A DNA stretch of 64,000 bases from an uncultured bacterium (GCA_937920515.1 CALEUG010000004.1:186001-250000), one strand, 5' to 3'. Positions 1-9,853 are shown, numbered from the stretch's first letter. Translations and numbers: made by a program. The notes: generated by a model from the letters alone, not told the origin.

Positions 1-1
1 G

Positions 2-151
2 ATCATCGTCGACGCCCAGAAAGTTTCAGACGACCGGGCCATGGTCATCGCCCGGGACATCGCCCAGAAAATCAAGGATGAGCTCGACTACCCCGGGCAG
101 ATCAAGGTCATGGTCATAAGAGAGATGAGAGCGGTGGAGTATGCCAGATAA
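2..151 (+). CDS. rny: Ribonuclease Y, C-terminal end (partial)
   Basis: Only the last 49 codons are in the window; the gene enters from the left edge in the frame that starts at base 2. The tail ends in [11 protein letters not shown], which matches the conserved C-terminus of RNase Y, the membrane-anchored endoribonuclease that starts mRNA decay. The KH and HD domains lie outside the window. The stop overlaps the start of the next gene by 11 bases. The rny-ymdB order is a familiar bacterial pairing and supports the call. The identification rests on the tail and on the neighbour, so the family is well supported but the protein cannot be checked further here. Confidence 0.85.
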   Translation: MIVDAQKVSDDRAMVIARDIAQKIKDELDYPGQIKVMVIREMRAVEYAR

Positions 152-944
152 ATTTGGAGTCCTGTTCATCGGAGACCTCATCGGCCGACCGGGACGGCGG
201 GCCCTTTCCCGGTTCCTGCCAGAACTGCGGAAAAAGTACCGGCCCGACCTGGTGGTGGTCAACGCCGAAAACGCCGCCGGCGGCAATGGCCTGACCGAGG
301 AAACGGGCAAGGAACTGTTTTTCCAGGTGGATGTGCTGACCTCCGGCAACCATATCTGGGACAAGAAAGAAGTCCTGAACTACATGGAGAGGGAAACCCG
401 GCTGCTGCGCCCGGCCAACTACCCGGCGGTCAACCCCGGTCACGGTTACTACATTTACCAGAGCGAAAAGGGAATCAAGGCAGCCGTGGTCAACCTTCAG
501 GGACGGGTCTTCATGGAGCCAATCGACTGCCCCTTCCTTACCGCCGACCGCCTGCTGTCAGAAATTATTCCGATTACTCCGATAGTTATAATAGACTTTC
601 ACGCCGAGGCCACCTCGGAAAAGCAGGCCCTGGGATGGTATCTTAACGGCCGGGTGTCGGCGGTCATAGGCACTCACACCCATATCCCCACCGCCGACGA
701 AAGGCTGCTGCCGGGCGGGACCGCCTACATAACTGACGTGGGGATGGCCGGTGGCCTGAATTCTGTCATCGGGATGAAACCGGAACAGGCCCTGCAGAGG
801 TTCCTGACGGCCAGGCCACAACGCTTCGAGCCGGCCACCGACGGCCTGATGCTGAGCGCCGTCTTTATTGATATTGACCCGGCCAGTGGAAAGGCCTTGA
901 CAATAAGGCGCGAGTTTTTAACCGAGGATCAGAGTGAAGAGTGA
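141..944 (+). CDS. ymdB: YmdB-family metallophosphoesterase (TIGR00282)
   Basis: A 267-residue calcineurin-like phosphoesterase of the YmdB group, a cytoplasmic dinuclear-metal enzyme reported to act on cyclic nucleotides such as 2',3'-cAMP. Visible metal-site motifs in order are [10 protein letters not shown] near residue 10, [10 protein letters not shown] near 41-50, TSGNHIW near 71, [10 protein letters not shown] near 150 and [11 protein letters not shown] near 178. The length is normal for the family. The ATG overlaps the rny stop by 11 bases and the gene itself overlaps xseA by 11, so it is probably translated from the rny message. The physiological substrate cannot be read from sequence. 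Confidence 0.93.
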   Translation: MPDKFGVLFIGDLIGRPGRRALSRFLPELRKKYRPDLVVVNAENAAGGNGLTEETGKELFFQVDVLTSGNHIWDKKEVLNYMERETRLLRPANYPAVNPGHGYYIYQSEKGIKAAVVNLQGRVFMEPIDCPFLTADRLLSEIIPITPIVIIDFHAEATSEKQALGWYLNGRVSAVIGTHTHIPTADERLLPGGTAYITDVGMAGGLNSVIGMKPEQALQRFLTARPQRFEPATDGLMLSAVFIDIDPASGKALTIRREFLTEDQSEE

Positions 945-2307
945 AAGCCTGATTATCAAGGACCGCGTTTACACGGTCAGCGAGCTGACCCGGCTGGTCC
1001 GGCTGGAGCTGGAATCGGCTTTTCCCTTCGTCTGGGTGGAAGGGGAAATATCCAACCTCAGGCAGCCGGCTTCCGGCCATTTTTACTTTACCCTCAAAGA
1101 TGAAAACGCCCAGCTGCGCTCTGTCCTGTTCCGCAACGAGGCCAGTCGCATTCAGTCAGAACTGAAGAAAAACAGCCCGTCCCCGCGGTTTGAGCTTAAA
1201 GATGGGATGAAGGTTATCTGCGGTGGCCGGATAACCGTTTACGAAAAGAGCGGGGATTACCAGCTGGTGGTGGAAAAGCTGGAACCGCGGGGCAAGGGAG
1301 CGCTGCAGCTGGCCTTCGAACAGCTGAAGGCCAAGCTACAGGCCGAAGGTCTGTTCGACTCCAGGCACAAGAAAAAACTTCCCCTGCTACCCAAGAAAAT
1401 CGGAATCGTAACCTCTCCCACGGGGGCGGCCATTCGCGATATCCTCAGGATTATCGAACGCCGCTTCAATCGCCTGCATATCATCATTTACCCTTCCCTG
1501 GTTCAGGGAGAAGGGGCGGCCCAGAATATCGCCCGCGGCCTGGACTACTTCAGCCGCCGGGATGATATAGATGTGGTCATTGTCGGCCGGGGCGGCGGCT
1601 CGATAGAAGACCTCTGGGCTTTTAACGAAGAGGTGGTGGCCAGGGCCATCTTCAACTGCATGAAAACCAAACCGGTCATCTCGGCCGTCGGGCACGAAAT
1701 AGACTTCACCATCGCCGACTTCGTGGCTGACATCCGGGCTTCCACCCCCTCGGCCGCGGCCGAAATGGTCGTCTCCAAGGAAGAAGAATTCCGGGATAAG
1801 ATCGACAACCTGCTCAACCGCCTCTGCCAGCTGGAAAAATATTTCCTGGAGAGGCTGCGCAGCCGGGTCAACCTCCTGGCCGAAGAGCGCATCATCCGCA
1901 ATTTCAGATTCCGCCTGATGAGCCTCGGCCAGAGGGTGGACGAGCTCGACAACCGGGCCTGGAAGGCCATCCAGAGCAGGAAACAGGCACTGTCCGATTA
2001 TAAGAATCGCAGCCAGCAGCTCGGTCAAACCATGTGCCACCTGCTGCAGATAAGGCTGAGTGAGCTCAACGGGGTCTGGAAAAGGCTGGCTTCCTCCCTC
2101 AATAACCTGTCTCCGTTAAACATCATAAAGAAAGGTTATACCATCTGCTGGAAAGCCGGTGGCCTTTTGCCAGTGCAGAAAGCCAGCGAAGTCGAGCCCG
2201 GCGAAGAAGTCATTGTTTCCTTCTACCGGGGAGAGCTCAACTGCCGGGTTAACCGGGTTGACCCCAGTATTAAGATTGAATCAAAGTTCATCAAGGAGAG
2301 CCAATGA
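934..2307 (+). CDS. xseA: Exodeoxyribonuclease VII large subunit
   Basis: A 457-residue XseA, the catalytic subunit of exonuclease VII, which degrades single-stranded DNA in both directions. The N-terminal OB-fold (about 1-105) holds VWVEGEISNLRQPASGHFYF. The central nuclease domain has IGIVTSPTGAAIRDI, VGRGGGSIEDLWAFNEE and SAVGHEIDFTIADFVAD. The C-terminal half is the usual long coiled-coil arm. The start is GTG at 934, inside the ymdB end, and places the first conserved motif (YTVSELTRLV) near residue 13 as in other XseA proteins. The stop overlaps xseB as ATGA, which fits stoichiometric production of the two subunits. Confidence 0.96.
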   Translation: MKSESLIIKDRVYTVSELTRLVRLELESAFPFVWVEGEISNLRQPASGHFYFTLKDENAQLRSVLFRNEASRIQSELKKNSPSPRFELKDGMKVICGGRITVYEKSGDYQLVVEKLEPRGKGALQLAFEQLKAKLQAEGLFDSRHKKKLPLLPKKIGIVTSPTGAAIRDILRIIERRFNRLHIIIYPSLVQGEGAAQNIARGLDYFSRRDDIDVVIVGRGGGSIEDLWAFNEEVVARAIFNCMKTKPVISAVGHEIDFTIADFVADIRASTPSAAAEMVVSKEEEFRDKIDNLLNRLCQLEKYFLERLRSRVNLLAEERIIRNFRFRLMSLGQRVDELDNRAWKAIQSRKQALSDYKNRSQQLGQTMCHLLQIRLSELNGVWKRLASSLNNLSPLNIIKKGYTICWKAGGLLPVQKASEVEPGEEVIVSFYRGELNCRVNRVDPSIKIESKFIKESQ

Positions 2308-2600
2308 ATACCAGACCAAAAGAGATGAATTTTGAAAAGGCTCTGGCCGAACTGGAGCAGATCGTCAACAAACTGGAAAAGGGCGGTCTGGCTTTGAACG
2401 AATCCCTGGCCCTGTTTGAAAAGGGAATAAAGCTGACCAGGTTCCTGCGGTCCGAGCTGGATAAGGCCGAAAAGAAAATCGAAATTCTGCTCAGAGATGA
2501 AAAGGGCGAGCTGCAGGCCCGCGACTTCATCCCGGAAGAACTGAACGCCTCATCCCTGGAAGAGGACGGGGAAGAGGAAGAAGACGAAGAAGAAAGCTAA
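2304..2600 (+). CDS. xseB: Exodeoxyribonuclease VII small subunit
   Basis: A 98-residue XseB with the family core FEKALAELEQIVNKLEKGG near residues 10-28, followed by a second helix (ALFEKGIKLTRFLRSEL). It binds the coiled-coil arm of XseA. The family usually runs to 70-85 residues. The extra length here is a very acidic tail rich in Glu and Asp (from about residue 80 to the end) with no domain that I recognise. It starts within the xseA stop (ATGA). A 26-base gap separates it from ispA. Confidence 0.95.
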   Translation: MNTRPKEMNFEKALAELEQIVNKLEKGGLALNESLALFEKGIKLTRFLRSELDKAEKKIEILLRDEKGELQARDFIPEELNASSLEEDGEEEEDEEES

Positions 2601-2626
2601 AACAGACAGGACGGACCGACTGAGAA

Positions 2627-3502
2627 ATGAATAACGACCTCGAGCTTTACCTGGACCGAAAGCGAACCAGCCTGGAGAAAGCCCTGGTTTTCTATCTCTC
2701 GGCCGAAGACTCTCCCGTTTTTGAAGCCATGCGTTACGCGGTGCTGGGCGGCGGAAAACGCTTTCGCCCCCTGCTTCTCCTTGTTAGTGGAGAACACTTC
2801 GGAGCTCAGGAGGAATTGCTCCTACCCTACGCCTGTGCCGTGGAACTCATCCACAATTACTCCTTGATCCACGACGACCTTCCGTCCATGGATGACGATG
2901 ACTTCCGGCGCGGACAGCCTTCCTGCCATAAAAAGTTCGGTGAAGCCCTGGCCCTGCTGGCCGGCGACGGTCTGCTGACCCTGGCCTTCGAAATTCTGGC
3001 CATGGCCCCCACCCCCGAAAAAGACCACGGGCTTAAAGCCCGGATAGCAGCCGAGATGGCCAGCGCCGCCGGTCCGCGGGGGATGATCGCCGGGCAATGG
3101 CTGGATATCAATTTCCATCCCGAAAATCGCGACCCGGCTGCTTACCAGGAGATGGCCTCCAGGAAAACGGCCGGATTGATCAGGGTGTCAGCCGTTTCCG
3201 GAGCCAGGCTGGCCGGCGCCCCGGAAGCTGCCATCCGGGGCCTGGAGAAATTTGGATTATACCTGGGGCTGGCCTTCCAGCTCGGCGATGACCTCCAGGA
3301 CCTGTCCCGGGACCAGTCTGCCGGAAGAAGAAGAGGTTTCCGTCCCAATCTGGTCAGGATCCTGGGAACACCGGCCTCTCTGCAACTGCTGACAACCTGG
3401 CTTGGAAAAGCGCAAGAAGCACTGGAAGAAGCCCGGATAAATTCAGATATCCTGTCTTACTTCATAAAAAAATTGGAACCCGACCGGGAGGGGAAGACAT
3501 GA
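2627..3502 (+). CDS. ispA: Farnesyl/polyprenyl diphosphate synthase
   Basis: A 291-residue trans-prenyltransferase that condenses isopentenyl diphosphate with allylic diphosphates in the cytoplasm. The first aspartate-rich motif is DDLPSMD at residues 83-89. Its two-residue insertion (DDxxxxD) and the preceding HNYSLIH are typical of bacterial farnesyl diphosphate synthases. The second motif is QLGDDLQD near residue 223-230. LGGGKRFRP near 40-48 binds the diphosphate. The gene overlaps dxs by ATGA, placing two steps of isoprenoid supply together. The exact chain length (C15 or C20) is inferred from family resemblance to IspA. Confidence 0.92.
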   Translation: MNNDLELYLDRKRTSLEKALVFYLSAEDSPVFEAMRYAVLGGGKRFRPLLLLVSGEHFGAQEELLLPYACAVELIHNYSLIHDDLPSMDDDDFRRGQPSCHKKFGEALALLAGDGLLTLAFEILAMAPTPEKDHGLKARIAAEMASAAGPRGMIAGQWLDINFHPENRDPAAYQEMASRKTAGLIRVSAVSGARLAGAPEAAIRGLEKFGLYLGLAFQLGDDLQDLSRDQSAGRRRGFRPNLVRILGTPASLQLLTTWLGKAQEALEEARINSDILSYFIKKLEPDREGKT

Positions 3503-5388
3503 GCCCGGAAAAAATTCTGCCTATAATAAAGGGACCTGAGGACCTGAAGAAACTATCCATTCAGGAACTGGCCGAACTGGCCACGGAAATCAGGGCCCGA
3601 ATCATCGAAACGGTATCCCGGACCGGTGGACACCTGGCCTCCAACCTGGGAGTGGTGGAATTAACCCTGGCCCTGCATTATGTTTTTGATTCGCCCCGCG
3701 ACAAGATAGTCTGGGATGTTGGCCATCAGTGCTATACCCATAAGTTGCTTACCGGTCGCCAGAAAGAGTTCTCCCGGTTGCGCCAGTTTGGAGGGCTGCT
3801 CGGCTTCCCCTGCCTCGAGGAAAGCCCGCATGATGCTTACAATACCGGTCATGCCTCAACCGCCCTGTCCGCGGCCCTCGGCCTGGCCGTGGCCCGTGAC
3901 CGCAAGGGCGAAAAGCACAACGTCATCGCGGTGGTGGGCGACGGCAGCCTAACCGGCGGTGTGGCCTACGAAGCCCTTAATCAGATCGGCCACCTGCGGG
4001 AAAGACTGATCATTGTTCTTAATTATAACGAAATGAGCATCTCCCCCAACGTCGGGGCCCTTTCCAGATACCTTTCCTACCTGGTTTCCGGGCAACCCTA
4101 CCTCAGAATAAAAGAACAGACCAAGTCGGTCCTGAGGTCCATACCGAAGCTGGGCTGGCCCTTGATCCGGGCAGCCCGGGCCCTGGAAGACCTGATCAAG
4201 AAGACCTTTTTCCCCGGGGTCTTCTTTGAAGAACTGGGTATTAAGTACATCGGTCCAATTCACGGGCACAGTCTCCACAGCCTCATTGAAGCTCTGAACC
4301 ATGCCAAAAATTATACCGGGCCGATTCTCATCCACTGCGTAACCCAGAAAGGCAAGGGCTACCGCCCGGCCCAGCTCGACCCGGAAAAGTTTCACAGCGC
4401 TTCACCCTTTGTCATTGCCACCGGGGAACCTGTAAGGAAGGAAGACCGGCCCAGCTACTCCCGGATTTTCGGGGAAGCAGTAGCCGAACTCGGCCGCAGC
4501 GATTCCCGTATCATAGCCATTACTGCGGCCATGACCGACGGCACCGGCCTGAATAGATTTGCCGAGGAGAATCCCGACCGTTTCTTTGACGTGGGCATCG
4601 CCGAACAGCATGCCGTCAATTTCGCCGCCGGGCTGGCCATTGCCGGGTTGAAACCGCTGGTGGCCATTTATTCCACTTTCCTCCAGCGGGCTTACGACCA
4701 GATTTTTCACGAGGTTTGCCTGATGGACCTGCCTGTGGTCTTTGCCCTCGACCGGGCTGGAATAGTGGGAGAGGACGGCCCTACCCATCAGGGTACCAAT
4801 GATATTGCCTACCTGCGGCATATGCCGAATATAATCCTCATGGCTCCTCGCGACGAGAACGAGCTCCGTCACATGGTATACTCGGCCTTCCAGTATGGAC
4901 ACCCGGTGGCCATCCGTTTTCCCAAGGGTGCCGGTCCGGGTGTACCCCTGGAAAAAGAATTCCGTTTTATCCCGGCCGGTAAGGCCGAGGTCTTAAAAAC
5001 CGGACAGGACTTGCTGGTGGCCTACGGCAACATGGTGGCCATCGGGCTGGAAGTGGCCAGCCGGCTGGAAAAAGAAGGAATATCGCTGGCGGTGGTTAAC
5101 GCCAGGTTTGCCCGGCCGCTGGACGAAATTCTCCTTCCCGAACTGGCCAGAAGGGCCAGGCTGGTCGTTACCCTGGAAGAAGGAGTGGTGGAAGGTGGCT
5201 TCGGTAGCGCCCTGAGGGAAATGCTCGACCGCCACCAGGTTTATGGGCCCGCCTTCAAGTCATTCGGTCTTCCGACCAATATCTATCCTCTGGGGAAGCC
5301 AGAAGAAATCCGCAAGGTACTGGGCCTTGATGCCGACACTCTAACCGTGGCCATCAGGGATTTTTACCGCAAGCAAAAACTTCTTTAG
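3499..5388 (+). CDS. dxs: 1-deoxy-D-xylulose-5-phosphate synthase
   Basis: A 629-residue thiamin-diphosphate enzyme that condenses pyruvate and glyceraldehyde 3-phosphate in the first step of the MEP isoprenoid pathway. The cofactor motif begins with GDGSLTGG at 147-154 and closes with the Asn near residue 175. GHQCYTHK near 75-82 supplies a conserved active-site histidine. The pyrimidine-binding domain holds VGIAEQHAVNFAAG and the loop DRAGIVGEDGPTHQG. The length is standard. It sits between ispA (ATGA overlap) and tlyA (10-base gap). The MEP enzyme IspF is encoded at the far end of the window. Confidence 0.97.
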   Translation: MSPEKILPIIKGPEDLKKLSIQELAELATEIRARIIETVSRTGGHLASNLGVVELTLALHYVFDSPRDKIVWDVGHQCYTHKLLTGRQKEFSRLRQFGGLLGFPCLEESPHDAYNTGHASTALSAALGLAVARDRKGEKHNVIAVVGDGSLTGGVAYEALNQIGHLRERLIIVLNYNEMSISPNVGALSRYLSYLVSGQPYLRIKEQTKSVLRSIPKLGWPLIRAARALEDLIKKTFFPGVFFEELGIKYIGPIHGHSLHSLIEALNHAKNYTGPILIHCVTQKGKGYRPAQLDPEKFHSASPFVIATGEPVRKEDRPSYSRIFGEAVAELGRSDSRIIAITAAMTDGTGLNRFAEENPDRFFDVGIAEQHAVNFAAGLAIAGLKPLVAIYSTFLQRAYDQIFHEVCLMDLPVVFALDRAGIVGEDGPTHQGTNDIAYLRHMPNIILMAPRDENELRHMVYSAFQYGHPVAIRFPKGAGPGVPLEKEFRFIPAGKAEVLKTGQDLLVAYGNMVAIGLEVASRLEKEGISLAVVNARFARPLDEILLPELARRARLVVTLEEGVVEGGFGSALREMLDRHQVYGPAFKSFGLPTNIYPLGKPEEIRKVLGLDADTLTVAIRDFYRKQKLL

Positions 5389-5398
5389 CTGAACCGGC

Positions 5399-6199
5399 AT
5401 GAAAAAGATACGCCTGGACCTGCTCCTGACCCACCAAGGCCTGGCCCCCAGCCGGGAAAAAGCCCAGGCTCTGATCCTGGCCGGCCGGGTACTGGTGAAC
5501 AATCAACCGGCGCTAAAGCCGGGCCAGCTGGTCTCCCCCGACTCCGAGATATCGCTACAGGAAACTTTCCCCTACGTCAGCCGGGCCGGGGCTAAACTGC
5601 AACAGGCACTGCGGACTTTCAAGATAGCTGTCGAGAACAGAGTGGCCCTGGATATAGGCTCTTCCACCGGCGGTTTTACCGATTGCCTGCTCCAGGCTGG
5701 AGCCAGAAAGGTTTACGCCGTGGATGTTAACATCAAACAGCTGGACTGGAAGCTCCGGCAAGACCCACGGGTCATTACTCTGGAAAAAAATGCCCGCTAT
5801 CTTGAGCCTGAAGACCTGCCCGAAACCCCGGAACTTACCGTCATCGATGTGTCCTTTATATCGGTTCTTAAAATACTTCCCGCCGTGAGAAAAATTATGA
5901 GTTCGGGCCAGGTCCTGGTCCTGGTCAAACCCCAGTTTGAAGCCGGTCGAAATCAGGTCGGCAAAAAAGGTATAATCAGGGACAGCCAGGTCCAGCGTGA
6001 GGTCCTGGAGAAAGTCCTGGCCGCTACCGGGCAGATGGGCTATGCGGTCCAGGACCTGCTGGCCTGCAACACCCTGGGACAGAAAGGCAACCAGGAATTC
6101 CTGGCCTGGCTGAGCATAGGGCCCGGCGGCTTGAGCCCGAAAGAATTAAAGAAAAAAATTCAGGAGATTCTGCCCGATGGCGACCAGACAGAAAATTAA
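5399..6199 (+). CDS. tlyA: TlyA-family rRNA 2'-O-methyltransferase
   Basis: A 266-residue protein with an N-terminal S4 RNA-binding domain (about 1-60; RLDLLLTHQGLAPSREKAQ) joined to an FtsJ-like methyltransferase (about 60-250). Motif I is ALDIGSSTGGFTDCLLQAGA near 83-102. VDVNIKQLDWKLRQ and TVIDVSFISV follow, then VKPQFEAGR near 178. Family members methylate 16S and/or 23S rRNA, and some have been called hemolysin A. The ATG at 5399 has only a weak ribosome-binding site. Its 3' end overlaps nadK by 23 bases, and the tlyA-nadK pair is common in bacteria. Confidence 0.92.
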   Translation: MKKIRLDLLLTHQGLAPSREKAQALILAGRVLVNNQPALKPGQLVSPDSEISLQETFPYVSRAGAKLQQALRTFKIAVENRVALDIGSSTGGFTDCLLQAGARKVYAVDVNIKQLDWKLRQDPRVITLEKNARYLEPEDLPETPELTVIDVSFISVLKILPAVRKIMSSGQVLVLVKPQFEAGRNQVGKKGIIRDSQVQREVLEKVLAATGQMGYAVQDLLACNTLGQKGNQEFLAWLSIGPGGLSPKELKKKIQEILPDGDQTEN

Positions 6200-7034
6200 G
6201 AGAATCGGCCTGGTGATCAAACCCCATGCTCCCGGAGTTGACCGGGTTCTGAGAGAAATCGTCTCCTTCTTGAAGGCCCGGAAAATTGAACCTGTTCCCG
6301 AAAAAATCGCCGCCCGGAAAATCGGACTAAAGGGCGGGGTGGAGCGCGACAGCCTATCCGAGAGCTGCCAGGCCCTGATTGTCCTGGGTGGAGATGGCAC
6401 CCTGCTCAGCATTGCCCCCCAGGCGGCCCGGGCCGGTATTCCGGTTATAGGCATCAACCTGGGAAGACTCGGCTTCCTGACCGAAGTGCCGGTGGCCGAG
6501 GCCCTGCCTGTACTTGAGGCTTTTCTCCAGAATAAGAACGGTTTCATCAGCCAGCGCAGCCTGCTGGAAATCTCCTACGGGGACAGACATGACATCTGCC
6601 TTAACGACGTGGTCCTGAACAAGTCCGCGCTGGCCAGGATGATAGAACTGCTGATCTTCATCAACGACCAGGAAGTCACCCGCCTGAAGGGCGACGGCCT
6701 GATTCTCTCCAGCCCGACCGGTTCCACCGCCTATTCACTTTCGGCCGGCGGACCCATCGTTCATCCCGGGATTGAATCCATAATTCTGACACCCATCTGC
6801 CCCCATACCCTCTCCTTCCGGCCCCTGCTGATTCCTTCCACCTCCGAGATAAAAATCAAGCTGCTGACGCCGGAGGAAAAGGTTTACCTGACGATAGACG
6901 GCCAGCGCGGGGAAACCGTACCCAGAAGTATGGTCGTCCGAGTTAAAAAATCAAACCTGTTCCTCCGGCTGGTCACCTCCCCCTGGCGGAGTTATTACCA
7001 GCTGGTAAAAGAAAAGCTGGGCTGGGCCGAATAA
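6177..7034 (+). CDS. nadK: NAD kinase
   Basis: A 285-residue ATP-NAD kinase that phosphorylates NAD to NADP in the cytoplasm. The phosphate-donor motif GGDGTLL is at residues 71-77. The second glycine-rich motif, SPTGSTAYSLSAGGP, lies near 180-194. A conserved LNDVVLNK segment falls between them. The length is normal. The start lies 23 bases inside tlyA in another frame. It is the last gene of the run that begins with rny; a 99-base gap follows. Confidence 0.95.
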   Translation: MATRQKIKRIGLVIKPHAPGVDRVLREIVSFLKARKIEPVPEKIAARKIGLKGGVERDSLSESCQALIVLGGDGTLLSIAPQAARAGIPVIGINLGRLGFLTEVPVAEALPVLEAFLQNKNGFISQRSLLEISYGDRHDICLNDVVLNKSALARMIELLIFINDQEVTRLKGDGLILSSPTGSTAYSLSAGGPIVHPGIESIILTPICPHTLSFRPLLIPSTSEIKIKLLTPEEKVYLTIDGQRGETVPRSMVVRVKKSNLFLRLVTSPWRSYYQLVKEKLGWAE

Positions 7035-7096
7035 ATTCCTTCCACACAACCCAAGCCACGGTCTCCGCCCCGGTCTAACCGCCCGGACCCGGCTGA

Positions 7097-7125
7097 TTGA
7101 TTTTTCCCGCCCGGCCAGCTATCAT
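7097..7125 (+). promoter_or_regulatory. Putative promoter for the GT5 glycosyltransferase
   Basis: TTGATT at 7097-7102 and TATCAT at 7120-7125 are separated by 17 bases, matching a sigma-70 type promoter. Transcription would start within a base or two of the ATG at 7134. No Shine-Dalgarno sequence precedes that ATG, so a leaderless message is possible. This is inferred from sequence only. Confidence 0.4.
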
Positions 7126-7133
7126 TTTTTCTT

Positions 7134-8603
7134 ATGGCTGACAAACTCAGAATAGCCATGGTGACGCCGGAGCTGGCGCCCTATGCTCGCTCGGGCGAAC
7201 TGGCTGAGGCGGTGGCCGGGCTGGCCCGGTTTCTGGCTCGTTCCGGGCTGGAAGTCAGCCTTTTCCTGCCCCATTACCGCCGGCCTGAAATAGAATCACT
7301 TGGCAAAAAAATTATCGTTGAGGACCTCCAGGTCCCGGTGGGAGAGAAAAAGCTACCAGCCACTGTTTACCGGGCTGAACAGGGCCGGTACGTCCTTTAC
7401 CTGGTTGACCAGCCAAAATACTTTCACCGCGACTACATTTACGGTTCACCCCAGGGAGATTATCCCGACAATGCCGAGCGCTTCATTTTTTTCAACCGGG
7501 CCGTCTGCGAATTTCTGGCCTCAACCCGTCTCAAATTCAACCTCATCCACTGTCATAACTGGCCGGCCAGCCTGGTGCCGATGCTCTTAAAATCTATTTT
7601 TCAGAAAAAACCCTCACTCAGAAAGACGGCCTGTGTCCTGACCATTCATAACTTTTCTTACCAGGGCGAATTTCCGGCCGAATCGCTGAGCCTGACCGGG
7701 CTCGACTGGAATTACCTGAATTCGCAGCAACTGGCCTTCAAGGGAAAATTCAGTTTTCTCAAAGCCGGCATTCTGTTTGCAGATGTAGTTAATACCGTCA
7801 GCCGGACTTACCGGGATGAGGTCCTGGCTCATAGACCCGAAATCTGTTCCTTCTTCTCCCGGCAAAGCAAACCTCTCTACAGTCTGCGCAACGGCATCGA
7901 CGACGAGGAATGGAATCCAGCTACCGACCCTCTGCTTCCGGCCAACTTCAACCAGGAAGACCCCTCCGGAAAGGCTGTCTGCAAGAAGCAACTACAGAAA
8001 GATCTTCAACTGTCTGGCGGGGATTCCCAGCCCCTGCTGGCTGTGGTCGGTTACCTGACCAGGTTGAAAGGAATCGACCTGGTGTTGAAGGCCATCCCCT
8101 CCCTGTTGTCTTCGGGCTGCCAGATAGTGGTGGCCGGGCAGGGAGAGGAGAAATACGAAAGCGCCCTGGCCGAATTGCAGAATGCCCATAAAGGACGTCT
8201 GGCCTTCAAACCCGAATTCAGCGCCAGCCTTTATCACCAGGTGCTGGCCGGAGCCGACCTGCTGTTGATGCCTTCTCTGGAGGAACCGGGCGGGCTGACC
8301 CTGATGCACGGTTTGCGCTACGGGACGGTGCCTGTGGTCAGGGCCACCGGCGGCCTGCGGGAAACGGTGCAGCCCTTTTCTCCCGAAGAGGGAACTGGCA
8401 CCGGCTTTATTTTTGAAGATTATTCAGAAGAAGCCATGCTTCGGGCTGTCAGCCAGGCCCTGCTGACTTATTCCAGTCCCGACCTCTGGCACCGGGTCCG
8501 GGCCAACTGTCTCAGGGCCGACAATTCCTGGTCTAACCTTGTGAGGAAATACAAACTCCTTTATCGTAAAGCTATGAACTTAAACAGCGGAGGTAATAAA
8601 TGA
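7134..8603 (+). CDS. glgA: Glycogen/starch synthase-like glycosyltransferase (GT5)
   Basis: A 489-residue two-domain GT5 protein. It starts [20 protein letters not shown] and carries the GT5 C-terminal signature near 382-407 ([16 protein letters not shown], then GGLRETV). GT5 enzymes move glucose from ADP- or UDP-glucose to an alpha-glucan in the cytoplasm. The ADP-glucose-binding motif, usually K-x-G-G-L near the N-terminus, here reads R19-S-G-E22-L, and the usual EPCGL is EPGGL. Donor or acceptor use may therefore differ from true GlgA. No other glycogen gene is nearby; trxA overlaps its stop (ATGA). The symbol denotes the family, not proven glycogen synthesis. Confidence 0.78.
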   Translation: MADKLRIAMVTPELAPYARSGELAEAVAGLARFLARSGLEVSLFLPHYRRPEIESLGKKIIVEDLQVPVGEKKLPATVYRAEQGRYVLYLVDQPKYFHRDYIYGSPQGDYPDNAERFIFFNRAVCEFLASTRLKFNLIHCHNWPASLVPMLLKSIFQKKPSLRKTACVLTIHNFSYQGEFPAESLSLTGLDWNYLNSQQLAFKGKFSFLKAGILFADVVNTVSRTYRDEVLAHRPEICSFFSRQSKPLYSLRNGIDDEEWNPATDPLLPANFNQEDPSGKAVCKKQLQKDLQLSGGDSQPLLAVVGYLTRLKGIDLVLKAIPSLLSSGCQIVVAGQGEEKYESALAELQNAHKGRLAFKPEFSASLYHQVLAGADLLLMPSLEEPGGLTLMHGLRYGTVPVVRATGGLRETVQPFSPEEGTGTGFIFEDYSEEAMLRAVSQALLTYSSPDLWHRVRANCLRADNSWSNLVRKYKLLYRKAMNLNSGGNK

Positions 8604-8935
8604 GCAGCAACCTGATTCAGGTTACCGATGCCACCTTCGAGCAGGAAGTTATAAACTCAAGCCTGCCCGTCCTGGTTGATTTCTGGGCGCCCTGGTGCGG
8701 CCCTTGCCTGATGGTAGCTCCGGTGATAGAACAGATAGCCGAAACTTACCATAACCAGCTTAAAGTGGTCAAGGTAAACGTCGACGAAAATCCCGGGGTC
8801 TCCGCTCGTTACCAGATCATGAGCATTCCCACCCTGATTCTTTTCAAGGGAGGCCAGCCGGTCGACTCAGTGGTCGGGGCCCTGCCCAGGAACCAGCTGG
8901 TCAAGTTCCTGTCGCGGCATTTGACTCAGGCCTGA
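8600..8935 (+). CDS. trxA: Thioredoxin
   Basis: A 111-residue cytoplasmic thioredoxin with the redox motif W-C33-G-P-C36 inside [11 protein letters not shown], and the cis-proline loop SIPTLILF near 75. There is no signal peptide. It reduces protein disulfides. Its ATG overlaps the stop of the upstream glycosyltransferase. Its last 10 bases overlap the end of the convergent gene on the other strand, so there is no room for an ordinary terminator. Confidence 0.95.
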   Translation: MSSNLIQVTDATFEQEVINSSLPVLVDFWAPWCGPCLMVAPVIEQIAETYHNQLKVVKVNVDENPGVSARYQIMSIPTLILFKGGQPVDSVVGALPRNQLVKFLSRHLTQA

Positions 8936-9831
8936 ACGGGCCGGGCCTCTTCTTTCTCCTCGCTGGCCTGGAGCGAATCCAGGTACTGATTAAGCACTGC
9001 AGCCAGCTCGGCTCCCCAGAGCATTATGACCAGCGAGGCCGAGATCCAGAGAAGAAAGAAAATGACCGAAGTCAGGGTCCCGGCCAGGATCTTGGACAGC
9101 ACGATGCCCACGGCCGAGAAATGGATGACATAAAAAGCAAAGCCTCTCTTGAAGACCTCCCAGAAAAAGGCGGCGATGGCCGCGGCCAACAGGGCGCTGC
9201 GGGTATGGACCCGGGTTTCCGGGATGAACTTATAAAGGGTGAAAAGGAAGAGAAAGGTCAGCCCGTAGGGCAGAAGATACTGGAAAAAGAAATTGTTGAC
9301 AAAGGTTATCAGTCTGGGGTTGAGGAAGCCCGAGAAGGTCTCGCTTTCTCGCAGGAACTTTTGCAGGCCGGTCCAGAGGGCAGTTATGGAAATGGAAAGC
9401 AGCAGTATTATTCCGATGATCATCATCACCACGTATTCAATCAACCGGTTATAGAAAAAGGACTTGTGGTACCTGGCCCGGAAGATCTGGTTGAGGGTGG
9501 CAATCAGGTTGGAAAAGAGGAAGGAGGCCGCCACCAGGGAGCCGACCAGGCCAAACCAGCCCAGGTTGGACAGGTTGCTGCCAAGGGCCTGCAGCCTCTT
9601 AAAAAAGGCCGGGTCCATCCTGGCAAAAAATTCTTCAGTGAAAATATTAAGACTGCGCACCACCAGTTCGGAACTTCCCAGGACCCTGACCCCAAGGTAA
9701 TAGAACAGCGCCACCAGGGGGACCACACACAGCAGAGAAAAATAGGAAATGACTATGGAGGCGGTCCAGCAACGGTCCTGGTTAAACCGCCTGAAGGAAG
9801 TCAGCAATATCTTAAAGAAGTTCAGAGCCAT
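8926..9831 (-). CDS. YihY/BrkB-family inner-membrane protein
   Basis: A 301-residue polytopic membrane protein of the YihY/virulence factor BrkB family (once misnamed RNase BN). About six hydrophobic segments are visible. An early conserved stretch [19 protein letters not shown] lies near residue 18, and the late segment [21 protein letters not shown] is typical of the family. The function is not established. The C-terminal tail is charged ([14 protein letters not shown]-like). It lies 22 bases after atpE and is probably the last gene of the Fo transcript. Its 3' end overlaps trxA by 10 bases. Confidence 0.85.
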   Translation of the reverse strand: MALNFFKILLTSFRRFNQDRCWTASIVISYFSLLCVVPLVALFYYLGVRVLGSSELVVRSLNIFTEEFFARMDPAFFKRLQALGSNLSNLGWFGLVGSLVAASFLFSNLIATLNQIFRARYHKSFFYNRLIEYVVMMIIGIILLLSISITALWTGLQKFLRESETFSGFLNPRLITFVNNFFFQYLLPYGLTFLFLFTLYKFIPETRVHTRSALLAAAIAAFFWEVFKRGFAFYVIHFSAVGIVLSKILAGTLTSVIFFLLWISASLVIMLWGAELAAVLNQYLDSLQASEEKEEARPVQA

Positions 9832-9853
9832 CTATCCTGGTTGAGGCCTGGCC

